Of a stretch of DNA of 64,000 nt, positions 41,463 to 49,085 are shown piece by piece. A program made the translations under genes and the position numbers. Numbering within the stretch: position 1 is the stretch's first letter; each line of letters opens with the position of its first letter. The stretch comes from Microbacterium sp. AB (GTDB lineage: Bacteria; Actinomycetota; Actinomycetes; Actinomycetales; Microbacteriaceae): assembly GCF_032878875.1 (NCBI RefSeq), contig NZ_CP118157.1, positions 186,001 through 250,000 on the forward strand, written 5' to 3'. A model generated the notes under the pieces. It was not told the DNA's origin and made no database searches. It saw only the letters and a list, made by a program, of their open reading frames with translations.

Positions 41463-42764
41463 CTACTCGCCGGGGCGGAACGGCGGCACCTCCGACGGTG
41501 CTCCGTCCGCGTCGAAGGGCGAGAACGGGCTGCCGTAGAAGCGCCCGTTGACGAGGTAGTCGCCGAGCAGCCGGGGCTTCACCGCCACCGGGTTGTGGGA
41601 GGCGATCGTGCGGGCGTTGCGCCAGTGCCTGTCGAGCGCCTTGCCGGCGTCGGTCAGGCTCGCGCCGGCGGCGTCGAACAGCCGGGTGGTCGCCTCCAGC
41701 GCGGTCTCGATCACCGCGACCTGGTTCGCGAGCGTGTAGACGCTGAGCCTCTCGTACGGTTCGCGGTCGCCGTCCCGGAGGAAGAGCGCGTTCGCGTGCT
41801 CCAGGACGTCGGCCGCCGTGCGCACGAGGCTCTGCGCCGTGACGTACGACACGGAGAGCGACCCGACCACGTCGAGCGCGTGATCGCCGAAGGCCTCCTT
41901 CCTCGGCGGCCGAGACACGTTGAGCGCGATCGCCTCGTCGAGGACCTCCCTCGTGATCCCCGAGAGCGTCGCGAGGTGGTAGAGCTGCACGAAGCTCTGG
42001 TGCTGGGCGACCTCCTGGTCGATCGGGATGATCCCGAGCGGATGGACCCGCGCCTCCGAGAGGAGGGTGCTGCCGCTCGCCGACGTGCGCTGGCCGAAGC
42101 CGCGCCAGTCGTCCGCGCGCTCCACGCCGGGCTGGTCCGTGGGGACGATCGCCCAGACCGGGCGCCCGTCCTCGTCCTCGGCCGAGGCGCGGATGTAGTC
42201 CGCGTACAGCGATCCGCTCGAGTAGTACTTGCGTCCCGAGACGACCCACTCGCCCGACGCCGTCCGCCGGGCCGTGGTCACGGGGGCACCCGGGGCGGAG
42301 GTCTGCGCGTTGCCGAAGACCCTCCCCGACACGATCTCCGCCGTCCAGTGCGCTCGCGCCTCAGGGGAGACGTCCGGCTGATGGCGCAGCACCTCGATGA
42401 AGCTGAGATGCCCCCGCAGGGCGTTCGCGACGCCGGGATCGGCGGCGCCCAGATCGGCGAGCAGGGCGAACAGGTCGACGAGCGGGATGTCGATGCCTCC
42501 GTCGGCCTCGGCGACCCGCAGCCGCGTGAACCCGGAGGCGATCAGCGCTGTGATGCCCGCCGTCTGCCGCCCGCCCGTCCTGTCGGCGTCCGCGGCGTCG
42601 TGCCGGATGATCGAGAAGGCGTCGGCGAACCGTGCCCGGAGGTCCCCGAGACGCCCGGAGCCGCGTGCCTCGGCGAGCTCGTCGAGGCCGATGCGCCGGG
42701 ACGCCTGTCGCCGCCCGAAGACGGGCGCCGCGGGCGACGCCGGCTCGACTGCTCCGGTGCTCAT
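41463..42764 (-). CDS. Acyl-CoA dehydrogenase-fold flavin monooxygenase, SfnB-like
   Basis: A 433-residue SfnB/DszC-type protein, convergent with the plus-strand cluster. It shows ASGFTRLRVAEADGGIDIPL, GNAQTSAPGAPVTTARRTAS, GEWVVSGRKYYSSGSLYADY, FGQRTSASGSTLLSEARVHP and the terminal LDRHWRNARTIASHNPVAVK shared with the other family member at 30967. SfnB-like enzymes are linked to sulfone and alkanesulfonate use under sulfur limitation. The protein has no cysteine and no methionine except the initiator, which ties it to the same sulfur-poor set despite the opposite orientation. AGAGGAA precedes the ATG at 42764. Confidence 0.88.
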   Translation of the reverse strand: MSTGAVEPASPAAPVFGRRQASRRIGLDELAEARGSGRLGDLRARFADAFSIIRHDAADADRTGGRQTAGITALIASGFTRLRVAEADGGIDIPLVDLFALLADLGAADPGVANALRGHLSFIEVLRHQPDVSPEARAHWTAEIVSGRVFGNAQTSAPGAPVTTARRTASGEWVVSGRKYYSSGSLYADYIRASAEDEDGRPVWAIVPTDQPGVERADDWRGFGQRTSASGSTLLSEARVHPLGIIPIDQEVAQHQSFVQLYHLATLSGITREVLDEAIALNVSRPPRKEAFGDHALDVVGSLSVSYVTAQSLVRTAADVLEHANALFLRDGDREPYERLSVYTLANQVAVIETALEATTRLFDAAGASLTDAGKALDRHWRNARTIASHNPVAVKPRLLGDYLVNGRFYGSPFSPFDADGAPSEVPPFRPGE

Positions 42765-42886
42765 GCGGCGTTCCTCTCGTCTGCCTCGTCCGTCGAAGGC
42801 CTCTTCCGTGAACGAGGGAAGCCTATGACCGCAGGCTCGTGGACGTGCCCTTTTGTATCGCCGCATTGCGCGGGGGCGTCGACGGG

Positions 42887-42921
42887 GCGGCCCCCGCGTC
42901 CGTCGTGGACGCGGGGGCCGC
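42887..42921 (-). terminator. Hairpin terminator downstream of the DUF2848 gene
   Basis: A perfect 15-bp GC-rich stem (42887-42901 with 42907-42921) with loop GTCGT, placed 18 bases beyond the stop of the minus-strand gene at 42939. It should separate that transcript from the SfnB-like gene further down. Confidence 0.75.
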
Positions 42922-42938
42922 GGGCTCGACCGCCGCGA

Positions 42939-43628
42939 TCAGCCGATGGGCTCCGGCATCCGCGCGACGTCGTACACGACGCGCGAGGTCTCGCCCGTCG
43001 CCTCGTCGAGGAGCTCGACCTCCCACCGATCGGCGAACTGGTCGACTCCCTCGATCATCGGGATCGTCCCCGAGATGAGCGCGACTCCCGGCTCGTGCTC
43101 GCCTCGCTCGCGCAGGACGTCGAGCCAGGAGGACGGCGAGAGGAGGTCGCCGACGCGGCCGTCCTGGATGAGGACGCGGCCGGCTCCCACCCAGGCGCGG
43201 AGGCGGAGACGGTCCACCCGGTCGCCGAGGTCGACGAGGCGCCACGCACGGCGTCCGAGGACGTCCGGTCCCGCGTTCTTGCTCCAGGCGACGCCGTGCA
43301 CCTCGAGCGCGCGGTCGGTGTGGTCGCAGGCCGCCGTGAGGAGGACGTCCTCGGGGCGCGGGCCCGCGATGACGACGCCCCACTCCGCCTCGCCGGAGGT
43401 CTGGGCGTGCTGCGCGTCGACGAGGCCGGTCTGGCGCGCCAGGTAGGGCGAGACCGGGTAGAGCGAGGGCGTCGTGCTCGGCGCGGGCACTCCGAGCGCG
43501 GCGAGCTCGTCGATGTGCAGGCGCACCTGCTCCTGATCGCGCCCGGCGTACCCGGCGTTGTAGAGCCTCTGGATGTCGACGTCGACGGTCTCGTCGCGGC
43601 CGATGATGTCGAAGGTCAGTCGGGTCAT
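42939..43628 (-). CDS. DUF2848 family protein
   Basis: A 229-residue protein matching DUF2848 in length and pattern: LYNAGYAGRDQEQVRLHIDE near the start, YPVSPYLARQTG, EAEWGVVIAG, SKNAGPDVLGRRAWRLVDLG and LISGTIPMIEG toward the end. The family resembles fumarylacetoacetate-hydrolase folds; its reaction is not established. It diverges from the MHS-type transporter across a TGTATAC operator candidate, suggesting they share a regulator and a substrate. Contains one cysteine and two internal methionines. Confidence 0.8.
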   Translation of the reverse strand: MTRLTFDIIGRDETVDVDIQRLYNAGYAGRDQEQVRLHIDELAALGVPAPSTTPSLYPVSPYLARQTGLVDAQHAQTSGEAEWGVVIAGPRPEDVLLTAACDHTDRALEVHGVAWSKNAGPDVLGRRAWRLVDLGDRVDRLRLRAWVGAGRVLIQDGRVGDLLSPSSWLDVLRERGEHEPGVALISGTIPMIEGVDQFADRWEVELLDEATGETSRVVYDVARMPEPIG

Positions 43629-43732
43629 GTGCGCTCGTTCCTCTTGTTACGGGGAGGGAAAATCATCCGCCCGTTGTTGCGTATATGTCTTGTATACCGC
43701 AAGTATGTGAAGATCCCGATTGGAGCGAACAC
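43629..43732. promoter_or_regulatory. Divergent promoter region with GntR-type operator candidate
   Basis: This AT-rich gap between DUF2848 and the transporter contains CTTGTATACCGCAAG (43689-43703), a CTTG/CAAG-bounded site with core TGTATAC. The same core recurs at 45754 in front of the GntR gene. FCD-type GntR repressors commonly bind TTGTATACAA-like sequences, so this is a probable operator. Confidence 0.55.
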
Positions 43733-45085
43733 ATGAGCGACAGCACATCCGCCGGCCCGACGAAGCCGCCCGTCGACAGACGCGCACTCGCCAAGGCCTA
43801 CACCGCCAGCCTCACCGGAACATCGTTGGAGTGGTACGACTTCGCCGTGTACTCCACCGCCGCAGCGGTCGTCTTCCCCGTCCTCTTCTTCCCGGAGAGC
43901 GACCCGCTGACCGGGGCGCTGCTGGCTTTCTCGACGTACGCGGTGGGCTACCTCTCGCGTCCCATCGGCGGCATCGTGTTCGGCCGGCTCGGCGACAAGG
44001 TGGGGCGCAAGCGCGTGCTCGTCCTGACCCTCCTCATCGTCGGCATCGCCACCTTCCTCATCGGCGTCCTCCCGACCTACGCGTCGATCGGCGCGGTCGC
44101 GCCGGTCATCCTGGTGCTCCTCCGCTTCGCGCAGGGCGTGGGCGTCGGCGGGGAGTGGGGCGGGGCCGTGCTGCTCTCGAGCGAGTTCGGCAGCCCGCGT
44201 CGTCGCGGCTTCTGGGCGTCGGCCGCGCAGGTCGGCCCGCCCGCCGGAAACCTCCTCGCCAACGGCGTGCTGGCGTTCCTCACCCTCGTGCTGACGGAGG
44301 AGCAGTTCCTCGGCTGGGGATGGCGCGTGGCGTTCCTCCTGTCCGCCGTGCTCGTCGCCTTCGGGCTGTGGATCCGCCTCGCCCTCGAGGACACGCCGAT
44401 CTTCCGGGCGATCGAGGAGAGCGGCGACCGCCCCCAGGCTCCGATCCGCGACGTCTTCCGCTATGAGCGGCGCGGCCTGCTCGCCGCCATCCTCAGCCGC
44501 CTCGCGCCCGACATCCTCTACGCGATGTTCACCGTCTTCACGCTCACCTACGGGCTCACGCAGCTCGGGATGGAGCGATCGGAGGTGCTCACGGCCACTC
44601 TCGTCGGGTCGGCCTTCCAGCTCGGGCTCATCCCCCTCGCCGGATGGGTGAGCGACCTCGTGAACCGGCGTCTCCTCTACGCCGCCGCCGCGGTGGCCGC
44701 GGCCGTCTGGCCGTTCGTCTTCTTCACGATGGTCGGCGGCGGATCGCAGACGCTCTTCGTCCTCGGCGTGGTCGTGGGCCTCGGCATCCACTCCTTCCTC
44801 TACGGCCCGCAGGCGGCGTTCATCACCGAGCAGTTCAGCCCGCGGCTCCGGTACACGGGGTCCTCGCTCGCCTACACGATCGCGGGCGTGTTCGGCGGCG
44901 CGCTGGCGCCGGTCATCTTCACGGCGCTGCTCGACGCGACGGGCGGATGGGTCGCGCCCGCGATCTACCTGGCGGTCGCGGCCGCCCTCACGGTCGTCGG
45001 CGTGCTCCTCGGCCGCAACCCGCACCACGCCGAGGACGACGAGTACCTCGAGCGGCTGAGCGTGACGGCCGGCGCGCAGGCCTAA
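43733..45085 (+). CDS. MFS transporter, metabolite:H+ symporter (MHS) type
   Basis: A 450-residue twelve-helix transporter. Family signs are the start TGTSLEWYDFAVYSTAAA, the conserved loop 2-3 motif FGRLGDKVGRKRVLVLTLL, LRFAQGVGVGGEWGGAVLLS and the late GPQAAFITEQFSPRLRYTGS, all typical of the MHS branch, which imports carboxylates, shikimate or betaines with protons. It sits between a DUF2848 protein and a nitrilase-type hydrolase, so the imported compound may be an amide or carboxylate that these enzymes degrade. Its stop overlaps the convergent GntR gene's stop by 4 bp. TTGGAG precedes the ATG. Confidence 0.92.
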   Translation: MSDSTSAGPTKPPVDRRALAKAYTASLTGTSLEWYDFAVYSTAAAVVFPVLFFPESDPLTGALLAFSTYAVGYLSRPIGGIVFGRLGDKVGRKRVLVLTLLIVGIATFLIGVLPTYASIGAVAPVILVLLRFAQGVGVGGEWGGAVLLSSEFGSPRRRGFWASAAQVGPPAGNLLANGVLAFLTLVLTEEQFLGWGWRVAFLLSAVLVAFGLWIRLALEDTPIFRAIEESGDRPQAPIRDVFRYERRGLLAAILSRLAPDILYAMFTVFTLTYGLTQLGMERSEVLTATLVGSAFQLGLIPLAGWVSDLVNRRLLYAAAAVAAAVWPFVFFTMVGGGSQTLFVLGVVVGLGIHSFLYGPQAAFITEQFSPRLRYTGSSLAYTIAGVFGGALAPVIFTALLDATGGWVAPAIYLAVAAALTVVGVLLGRNPHHAEDDEYLERLSVTAGAQA

Positions 45086-45747
45086 GCGCCGGAGAGGATC
45101 GCGTGCAGCGTCTTGGAGAGGTGCTCGTCGATCGCCCGATCGATGAGCACCCGATCGCCGGAGCGCAGGGCGTCGATGATCTCCGTGTGCTCCCTGCTGA
45201 CCGCGTCCCAGCGGCGGGGGCCGCTCGCGAGGGCCGTCACTCCCACGCGCACCTGCCGCTCGCGGAGTCCGGCGTAGGTGCGAGACAGCAGTGCGCTCCC
45301 CGCCGCGTCGACCAGCGTCTGGTGGAACTCCCGGTCGAGCTCGATGCACTGCCGTGCGGTCGCCGGATCGAGGGAGACGCGGCCGGACGTCAGCGCGTCC
45401 TGGTCGCGCACGATCTCCGCCATCCGCTCGTGCGGCGAGAGCCCCGCCGCCAGTGCGCGCCCGGCCGCATGGTGCTCGATGAGCGCCCGCAGGTCCATGA
45501 GCTCGGACATCTCGCGAGGCGTGAGCGGCGAGACGAGAGCCCCGCGTCGCGGCTGCAGCTGCACGAGCCCCTCGGAGGCGAGGATGAGCAGCGCCTCGCG
45601 CACGGGGGTTCGCGAGACGCCGATCTCGGCCGCGACGTCCTGCTCGTTGATGAACGCGCCCTCGATGCGCGGGTCGGCCAGCATCAGGCGAAGGTGCTCG
45701 AGCGCCCGCTCGCGGCCCGAGAGCGGTGGCGTCGACGGGTGAGGCAT
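45082..45747 (-). CDS. GntR-family transcriptional regulator (FCD type)
   Basis: A 221-residue FadR/FCD-type GntR. Winged helix at about 10-75 (INEQDVAAEIGVSRTPVREA, then LASEGLVQLQPRRGALVSPL). The FCD domain at about 85-210 has metal-ligand-like residues in DLRALIEHHAAG, DREFHQTLVDAAGS and SREHTEIIDALRSGD. It diverges from the nitrilase gene across TGTATACAAC (45754-45763), its likely autoregulatory site, and the related site at 43689 suggests it also controls the transporter and DUF2848 genes. Confidence 0.92.
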   Translation of the reverse strand: MPHPSTPPLSGRERALEHLRLMLADPRIEGAFINEQDVAAEIGVSRTPVREALLILASEGLVQLQPRRGALVSPLTPREMSELMDLRALIEHHAAGRALAAGLSPHERMAEIVRDQDALTSGRVSLDPATARQCIELDREFHQTLVDAAGSALLSRTYAGLRERQVRVGVTALASGPRRWDAVSREHTEIIDALRSGDRVLIDRAIDEHLSKTLHAILSGA

Positions 45748-45753
45748 TCTTCA

Positions 45754-45763
45754 TGTATACAAC
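45754..45763. promoter_or_regulatory. GntR operator candidate (TGTATACAAC)
   Basis: TGTATACAAC contains the GTATAC palindromic core shared with the 43689-43703 site and lies in the 53-bp divergent gap between the GntR and nitrilase genes, overlapping where both promoters must be. Confidence 0.55.
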
Positions 45764-45800
45764 ACGCCGTCGCGGGCGTGACCGAGAGAGGAGCCATGCC

Positions 45801-46592
45801 GTGCGCATAGCCATCGCCCAGATCGTGAGCACCGAGGACCCCGCGGGGAACCTCGCCCAGGTGGAGGAGCAGACGGCTCGTGCGGCGGACGCCGGCGCGG
45901 AGGTCGTCGTCTTCCCGGAGGCGACGATGTGCCGCTTCGACGGGCCGCCGCTGTCGGGCGTCGCCGAGCCGCTCGACGGCCCGTGGGCCGGCGAGGTGCG
46001 CGCGATCGCCGCGCAACACGGCGTCACGGTGGTCGCCGGGATGTTCACCCCCGGCGACGACGGTCGCGTGCGCAACACGCTGCTCGTCGCCGGCGCCGCG
46101 GAGGCCGCGTACGACAAGATCCACCTCTTCGACGCCTTCGGGTACCGGGAGTCGGCGTCCGTGGAGCCCGGGGCGGCGCCTGCGGTCTTCACCCTCGACG
46201 GCGTCGGCATCGGGCTGGCGACGTGTTACGACGTGCGGTTCCCCGGGCTGTTCACGGCGCTCGCCGATGCGGGCGCCCAGGTCGTGATCGTGTGCGCGTC
46301 GTGGGGCTCGGGGCCCGGCAAGCGGGAGCAGTGGGAGCTGCTCACGCGCGCCCGCGCGCTCGACGCGACCGTCTTCGTCGTCGCGAGCGGCCAGGCCGAT
46401 CCCCGCACGATCGGTCGTGACGACCCGGTCGGCTCTCCGACGGGCGTCGGCGCGAGCGGCGTCATCGCCCCCGACGGCGTGGAGATCGCACGTCTCGGCG
46501 CCGCGCCGGAGACGCGCGTCCTCGACCTCGACGTCGCCCGCGTGGCCGAGGTCCGCGAACGGCTGCCCGTGCTGCGCAACCGGCGGATCTGA
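45801..46592 (+). CDS. Carbon-nitrogen hydrolase (nitrilase superfamily amidase)
   Basis: A 263-residue nitrilase-superfamily enzyme with the complete Glu-Lys-Cys triad: Glu40 in VVVFPEATM, Lys106 in AYDKIHLFD and Cys142 in LATCYDVRFP. It also has CASWGSGPGKREQWELL and SGVIAPDGVEIARLGA. This layout is nearest to the omega-amidase/predicted amidohydrolase branch. It would release ammonia from an amide. The GTG at 45801 is used; an overlapping out-of-frame ATG lies 6 bases upstream after AGAGGAG. Probably controlled by the divergent GntR. Confidence 0.9.
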   Translation: MRIAIAQIVSTEDPAGNLAQVEEQTARAADAGAEVVVFPEATMCRFDGPPLSGVAEPLDGPWAGEVRAIAAQHGVTVVAGMFTPGDDGRVRNTLLVAGAAEAAYDKIHLFDAFGYRESASVEPGAAPAVFTLDGVGIGLATCYDVRFPGLFTALADAGAQVVIVCASWGSGPGKREQWELLTRARALDATVFVVASGQADPRTIGRDDPVGSPTGVGASGVIAPDGVEIARLGAAPETRVLDLDVARVAEVRERLPVLRNRRI

Positions 46593-46698
46593 CGGCTCGA
46601 CGGAGAGGTCGAGCCTCCGTCTCCGCGCCGGCGCAAGGGGGTTCGCCCGCGGGCGCGCATCGGATACGGTCGGCCCATACGAGCGACGAGGAGGAATC

Positions 46699-46884
46699 GT
46701 GGGACGAGACGACATGACGGACGACGAGAAGCGGCACGACCAGCTCACGACCGCGCCCGAGGCGACGGAGGAGGACGCGAAGCCCCGCATCGAGGTGACG
46801 GAGCACGACGGCGTCACGCGGATCGACGTCGCCGACGACGCCGCCGTCCGCCCCGGCGGCGGGGAGCCGGGCGAGGACGCATAG
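46699..46884 (+). CDS. Small acidic hypothetical protein
   Basis: A 61-residue hydrophilic protein (VGRDDMTDDEKRHDQLTTAP at the start, EVTEHDGVTRIDVADDAAVR later), rich in Asp and Glu and without hydrophobic helices. AGGAGGAA sits 5 bases before the GTG, an excellent ribosome-binding site, and a strong hairpin follows the stop, so it is probably expressed. No family recognised. A possibly disordered protein-binding or multiactin-like role cannot be judged. Confidence 0.6.
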   Translation: MGRDDMTDDEKRHDQLTTAPEATEEDAKPRIEVTEHDGVTRIDVADDAAVRPGGGEPGEDA

Positions 46885-46893
46885 CGACCGCGT

Positions 46894-46944
46894 CCGCGGT
46901 GAGGGCTCACACGGATCCCTGCGATCCGCGTGAGCCCTCCGCGG
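46894..46944. terminator. Bidirectional hairpin terminator between convergent genes
   Basis: A long, slightly imperfect stem pairs 46894-46917 with 46923-46944 (arms CCGCGGTGAGGGCTCAC and GTGAGCCCTCCGCGG at its base), with a 5-base loop. It fills the gap between the small acidic protein gene and the convergent dehydrogenase gene. Confidence 0.8.
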
Positions 46945-48003
46945 TCAGGCCGCCGCGCCGCTGCGGACGAGCACCTTCGCGCCGTTGCCCCCGCGGAGCG
47001 AGCGGATGGCGTCCACCACGTCGTCCAGATCGACCTCCTGCACCCATCCGGTCGTGTCGTAGCGGCCCTCCGACATCGCCTGGATGACGGCGTCGAAGTC
47101 GTCCTGGGTGTAGCCGAGCACGCCGACGATCTCGGTCTCGCTCATCACGAGCTGCGTGGGCAGGAAGTCCATCGTGCGCTCGTGGAGAGCCACGACGACG
47201 AGACGGCCGCCCGGCGTGAGGTTCGCGAGACCCGACGTGATCGAGGGGCCGACGCCCGCCGCGTCGAACGCGGCGTCCACTCCGTCGCCGTCCGTGAGGT
47301 CGGCGACGGCGGACGCGAGATCGTCGTTCACGGGGTCGACGGTCGTCGCCCCCAGCGCCTCGATGATGGCGCGTCGATCGGCGCTCGGCTCGGAGACGAG
47401 CACGCGTTCGACGCCCTGCGCGCGGAGCGCGAACCAGACCCCGATGCCGATCGGGCCGGCGCCGGCGACGAGGGCGGAGCCTCCGGCCTGGACGTTCGCA
47501 TGGGCGACCGCGTGCCATGCGACGGACATGGGCTCGACGAGCGCGCCCAGCCGCAGGTCGACGCCCTCGGGCAGCTTGTGCAGCTTCGCGGCGTCCACCG
47601 TCGTGTACTCGGCCATCCCGCCGCCGTGCGCGTTGAGGCCGTGGAAGGCGATCGTGCGGCAGGCGTTGAACATGCCGCGACGGCAGGCCGCGCATGTGCC
47701 GCATCCGTAGACGGGCCAGACGGCGACGTCGTCGCCGACCGCGACACGGTCGACGCCCTCGCCGACCTCGACGACCGTGCCCGAGAACTCGTGGCCGAGG
47801 ATCTGCGGCGGCATCGCACCCGTCACCGGATGGGGCTTCGTGAGGTCGAGACCCGACGCCTCGGGGGCGTAGTACACGTGGAGGTCCGACCCGCAGATCC
47901 CGGCGAACGCGTTGCGCAGCTTCACCTGTCCGGGACCCGGCGACGGCTCCTCGACCTCTTCGATACGGACATCCTCTTTCGCGTGGAACCGTGCGGCGCG
48001 CAT
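46945..48003 (-). CDS. Zinc-dependent alcohol dehydrogenase (butanediol dehydrogenase-like MDR)
   Basis: A 352-residue medium-chain dehydrogenase. Catalytic zinc ligands are Cys37 in GICGSDLH and His71-Glu72 in GHEFSGTV; the structural zinc cysteines are 101, 104, 107 and 115 (GCGTCAACRRGMFNAC). The nucleotide motif is LVAGAGPIGIGVW. The YYAPEASGLDLTKPHPVTG insertion is typical of 2,3-butanediol dehydrogenase-like members. The ATG at 48003 is preferred over 48009 because AGGAAAGG then has normal spacing and MRAARFH matches the family start. Single gene. Confidence 0.9.
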   Translation of the reverse strand: MRAARFHAKEDVRIEEVEEPSPGPGQVKLRNAFAGICGSDLHVYYAPEASGLDLTKPHPVTGAMPPQILGHEFSGTVVEVGEGVDRVAVGDDVAVWPVYGCGTCAACRRGMFNACRTIAFHGLNAHGGGMAEYTTVDAAKLHKLPEGVDLRLGALVEPMSVAWHAVAHANVQAGGSALVAGAGPIGIGVWFALRAQGVERVLVSEPSADRRAIIEALGATTVDPVNDDLASAVADLTDGDGVDAAFDAAGVGPSITSGLANLTPGGRLVVVALHERTMDFLPTQLVMSETEIVGVLGYTQDDFDAVIQAMSEGRYDTTGWVQEVDLDDVVDAIRSLRGGNGAKVLVRSGAAA

Positions 48004-48144
48004 GCGCATCCCCTTTCCTGAGCACAGCCGTCGACAGATGTCGATGACACGTCCATTCTCTCGCGGCTCCGCCTCGGAGGTCTGGGCCAGGTCGACGCCG
48101 GGTCGCTCTGCCGTCCGGGGGTGTCGATCCGCCATGCTGGACGC

Positions 48145-48648
48145 ATGCTCCGGCTCCTCCTCCTCCGGCACGCCGAGGCCGGCTGGCCGCACGGCGTCGA
48201 CGACATCGACCGCCCCCTCTCCCCGCAGGGCATGAGGGATGCCCGGCGCGTCGGCGCGTACGTCGCCGACCAGGACCTCGTCCCCGATCTCGCGCTCGTC
48301 TCGCCGGCACGGCGCACCCGGGAGACGTGGCGTCTCGTCGGCGGATCCTGGGAGAGCCCGCCCGAGCACCTCGTCGACGACGACATCTATGCCGCGTCGA
48401 CGCGCGGCCTGCTGCAGGTCGTCCGGGAGCGCGGGGGAGACGCCTCCTCGCTCGTCCTCGTCGGGCACAGTCCCGCCGTGCCCGACCTGCTCGCGACGCT
48501 CGCCGCGCCCGATCAGCGCCGATGGGTTCCGCTCCACTACCCGCCCGCGGCCCTCGCGGTCGTCGACCTGGCGATCGAGCGGTGGGCGGATGCGGCTCCC
48601 GGCCTGGGGACGGTCGAACGCGTCGTCACGCGACGCGACGACGACTGA
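48145..48648 (+). CDS. Histidine phosphatase family protein, SixA-like
   Basis: A 167-residue histidine phosphatase. The catalytic RHAEAG motif (LLLLRHAEAGWPH) is at residues 6-11, the second arginine in SPARRTRETW, and the C-terminal catalytic histidine in LVGHSPAVPDLL. Length and pattern fit SixA-type phosphohistidine phosphatases. The ATG at 48145 lacks a Shine-Dalgarno but has CATGCT 6 bases upstream, compatible with a leaderless message. Divergent from the alcohol dehydrogenase. Confidence 0.88.
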   Translation: MLRLLLLRHAEAGWPHGVDDIDRPLSPQGMRDARRVGAYVADQDLVPDLALVSPARRTRETWRLVGGSWESPPEHLVDDDIYAASTRGLLQVVRERGGDASSLVLVGHSPAVPDLLATLAAPDQRRWVPLHYPPAALAVVDLAIERWADAAPGLGTVERVVTRRDDD

Positions 48649-48665
48649 CGATCCGGCGACCGCGC

Positions 48666-49004
48666 TCAGGCGCGCGTGACACGCAGGTTCTCGGACGCCC
48701 ACTCCCCGAGCATGGCGAGCGCGGGGATGAGGTGCTCCCCGGCGGGTGTCAGGACGTACGTGACGGACACGGGCGGGCCCGCGTTCACCTCGCGCCTCAC
48801 GAGCTCGACCGAGGCGAGCTCGGAGAGCCGGTCCGAGAGCACGGCGTCGCTGATCCCGGTCACGGCCCGCCTCAACGCGACGAAGGAGAGAGCGCCGCGG
48901 CTGAGGGCGTCGAGGATCATGCCGTTCCAGCGCTTGCCGAGCACCGAGAACGCGAGGGCGACCGCGGCGTCGCACGGCGATCCGTCGTTCTCGCTCCCTC
49001 GCAT
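48666..49004 (-). CDS. HxlR-family transcriptional regulator
   Basis: A 112-residue winged-helix HxlR protein. VLGKRWNGMILDALSRGALS is the signature start, followed by LRRAVTGISDAVLSDRLSEL (recognition helix) and VTYVLTPAGEHLIPAL. The cysteine at residue 11 matches the position of redox-active cysteines in some HxlR/YodB sensors of quinones and diamide. It diverges from an azoreductase/quinone reductase gene across a perfect 11-bp inverted repeat. GGAGG precedes the ATG. Confidence 0.9.
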   Translation of the reverse strand: MRGSENDGSPCDAAVALAFSVLGKRWNGMILDALSRGALSFVALRRAVTGISDAVLSDRLSELASVELVRREVNAGPPVSVTYVLTPAGEHLIPALAMLGEWASENLRVTRA

Positions 49005-49034
49005 GCCTCCACCCTACCCGTGCTACGCTCCCGA

Positions 49035-49061
49035 GAGTCGCTCTGGTTTACAGAGCGACTC
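49035..49061. promoter_or_regulatory. HxlR operator: perfect inverted repeat
   Basis: GAGTCGCTCTG (49035-49045) and CAGAGCGACTC (49051-49061) form a perfect 11-bp inverted repeat around GTTTA, centred in the 81-bp gap between the divergent HxlR and azoreductase genes. Confidence 0.8.
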
Positions 49062-49085
49062 ATCGTAACCGATCGGAGATCCCCC

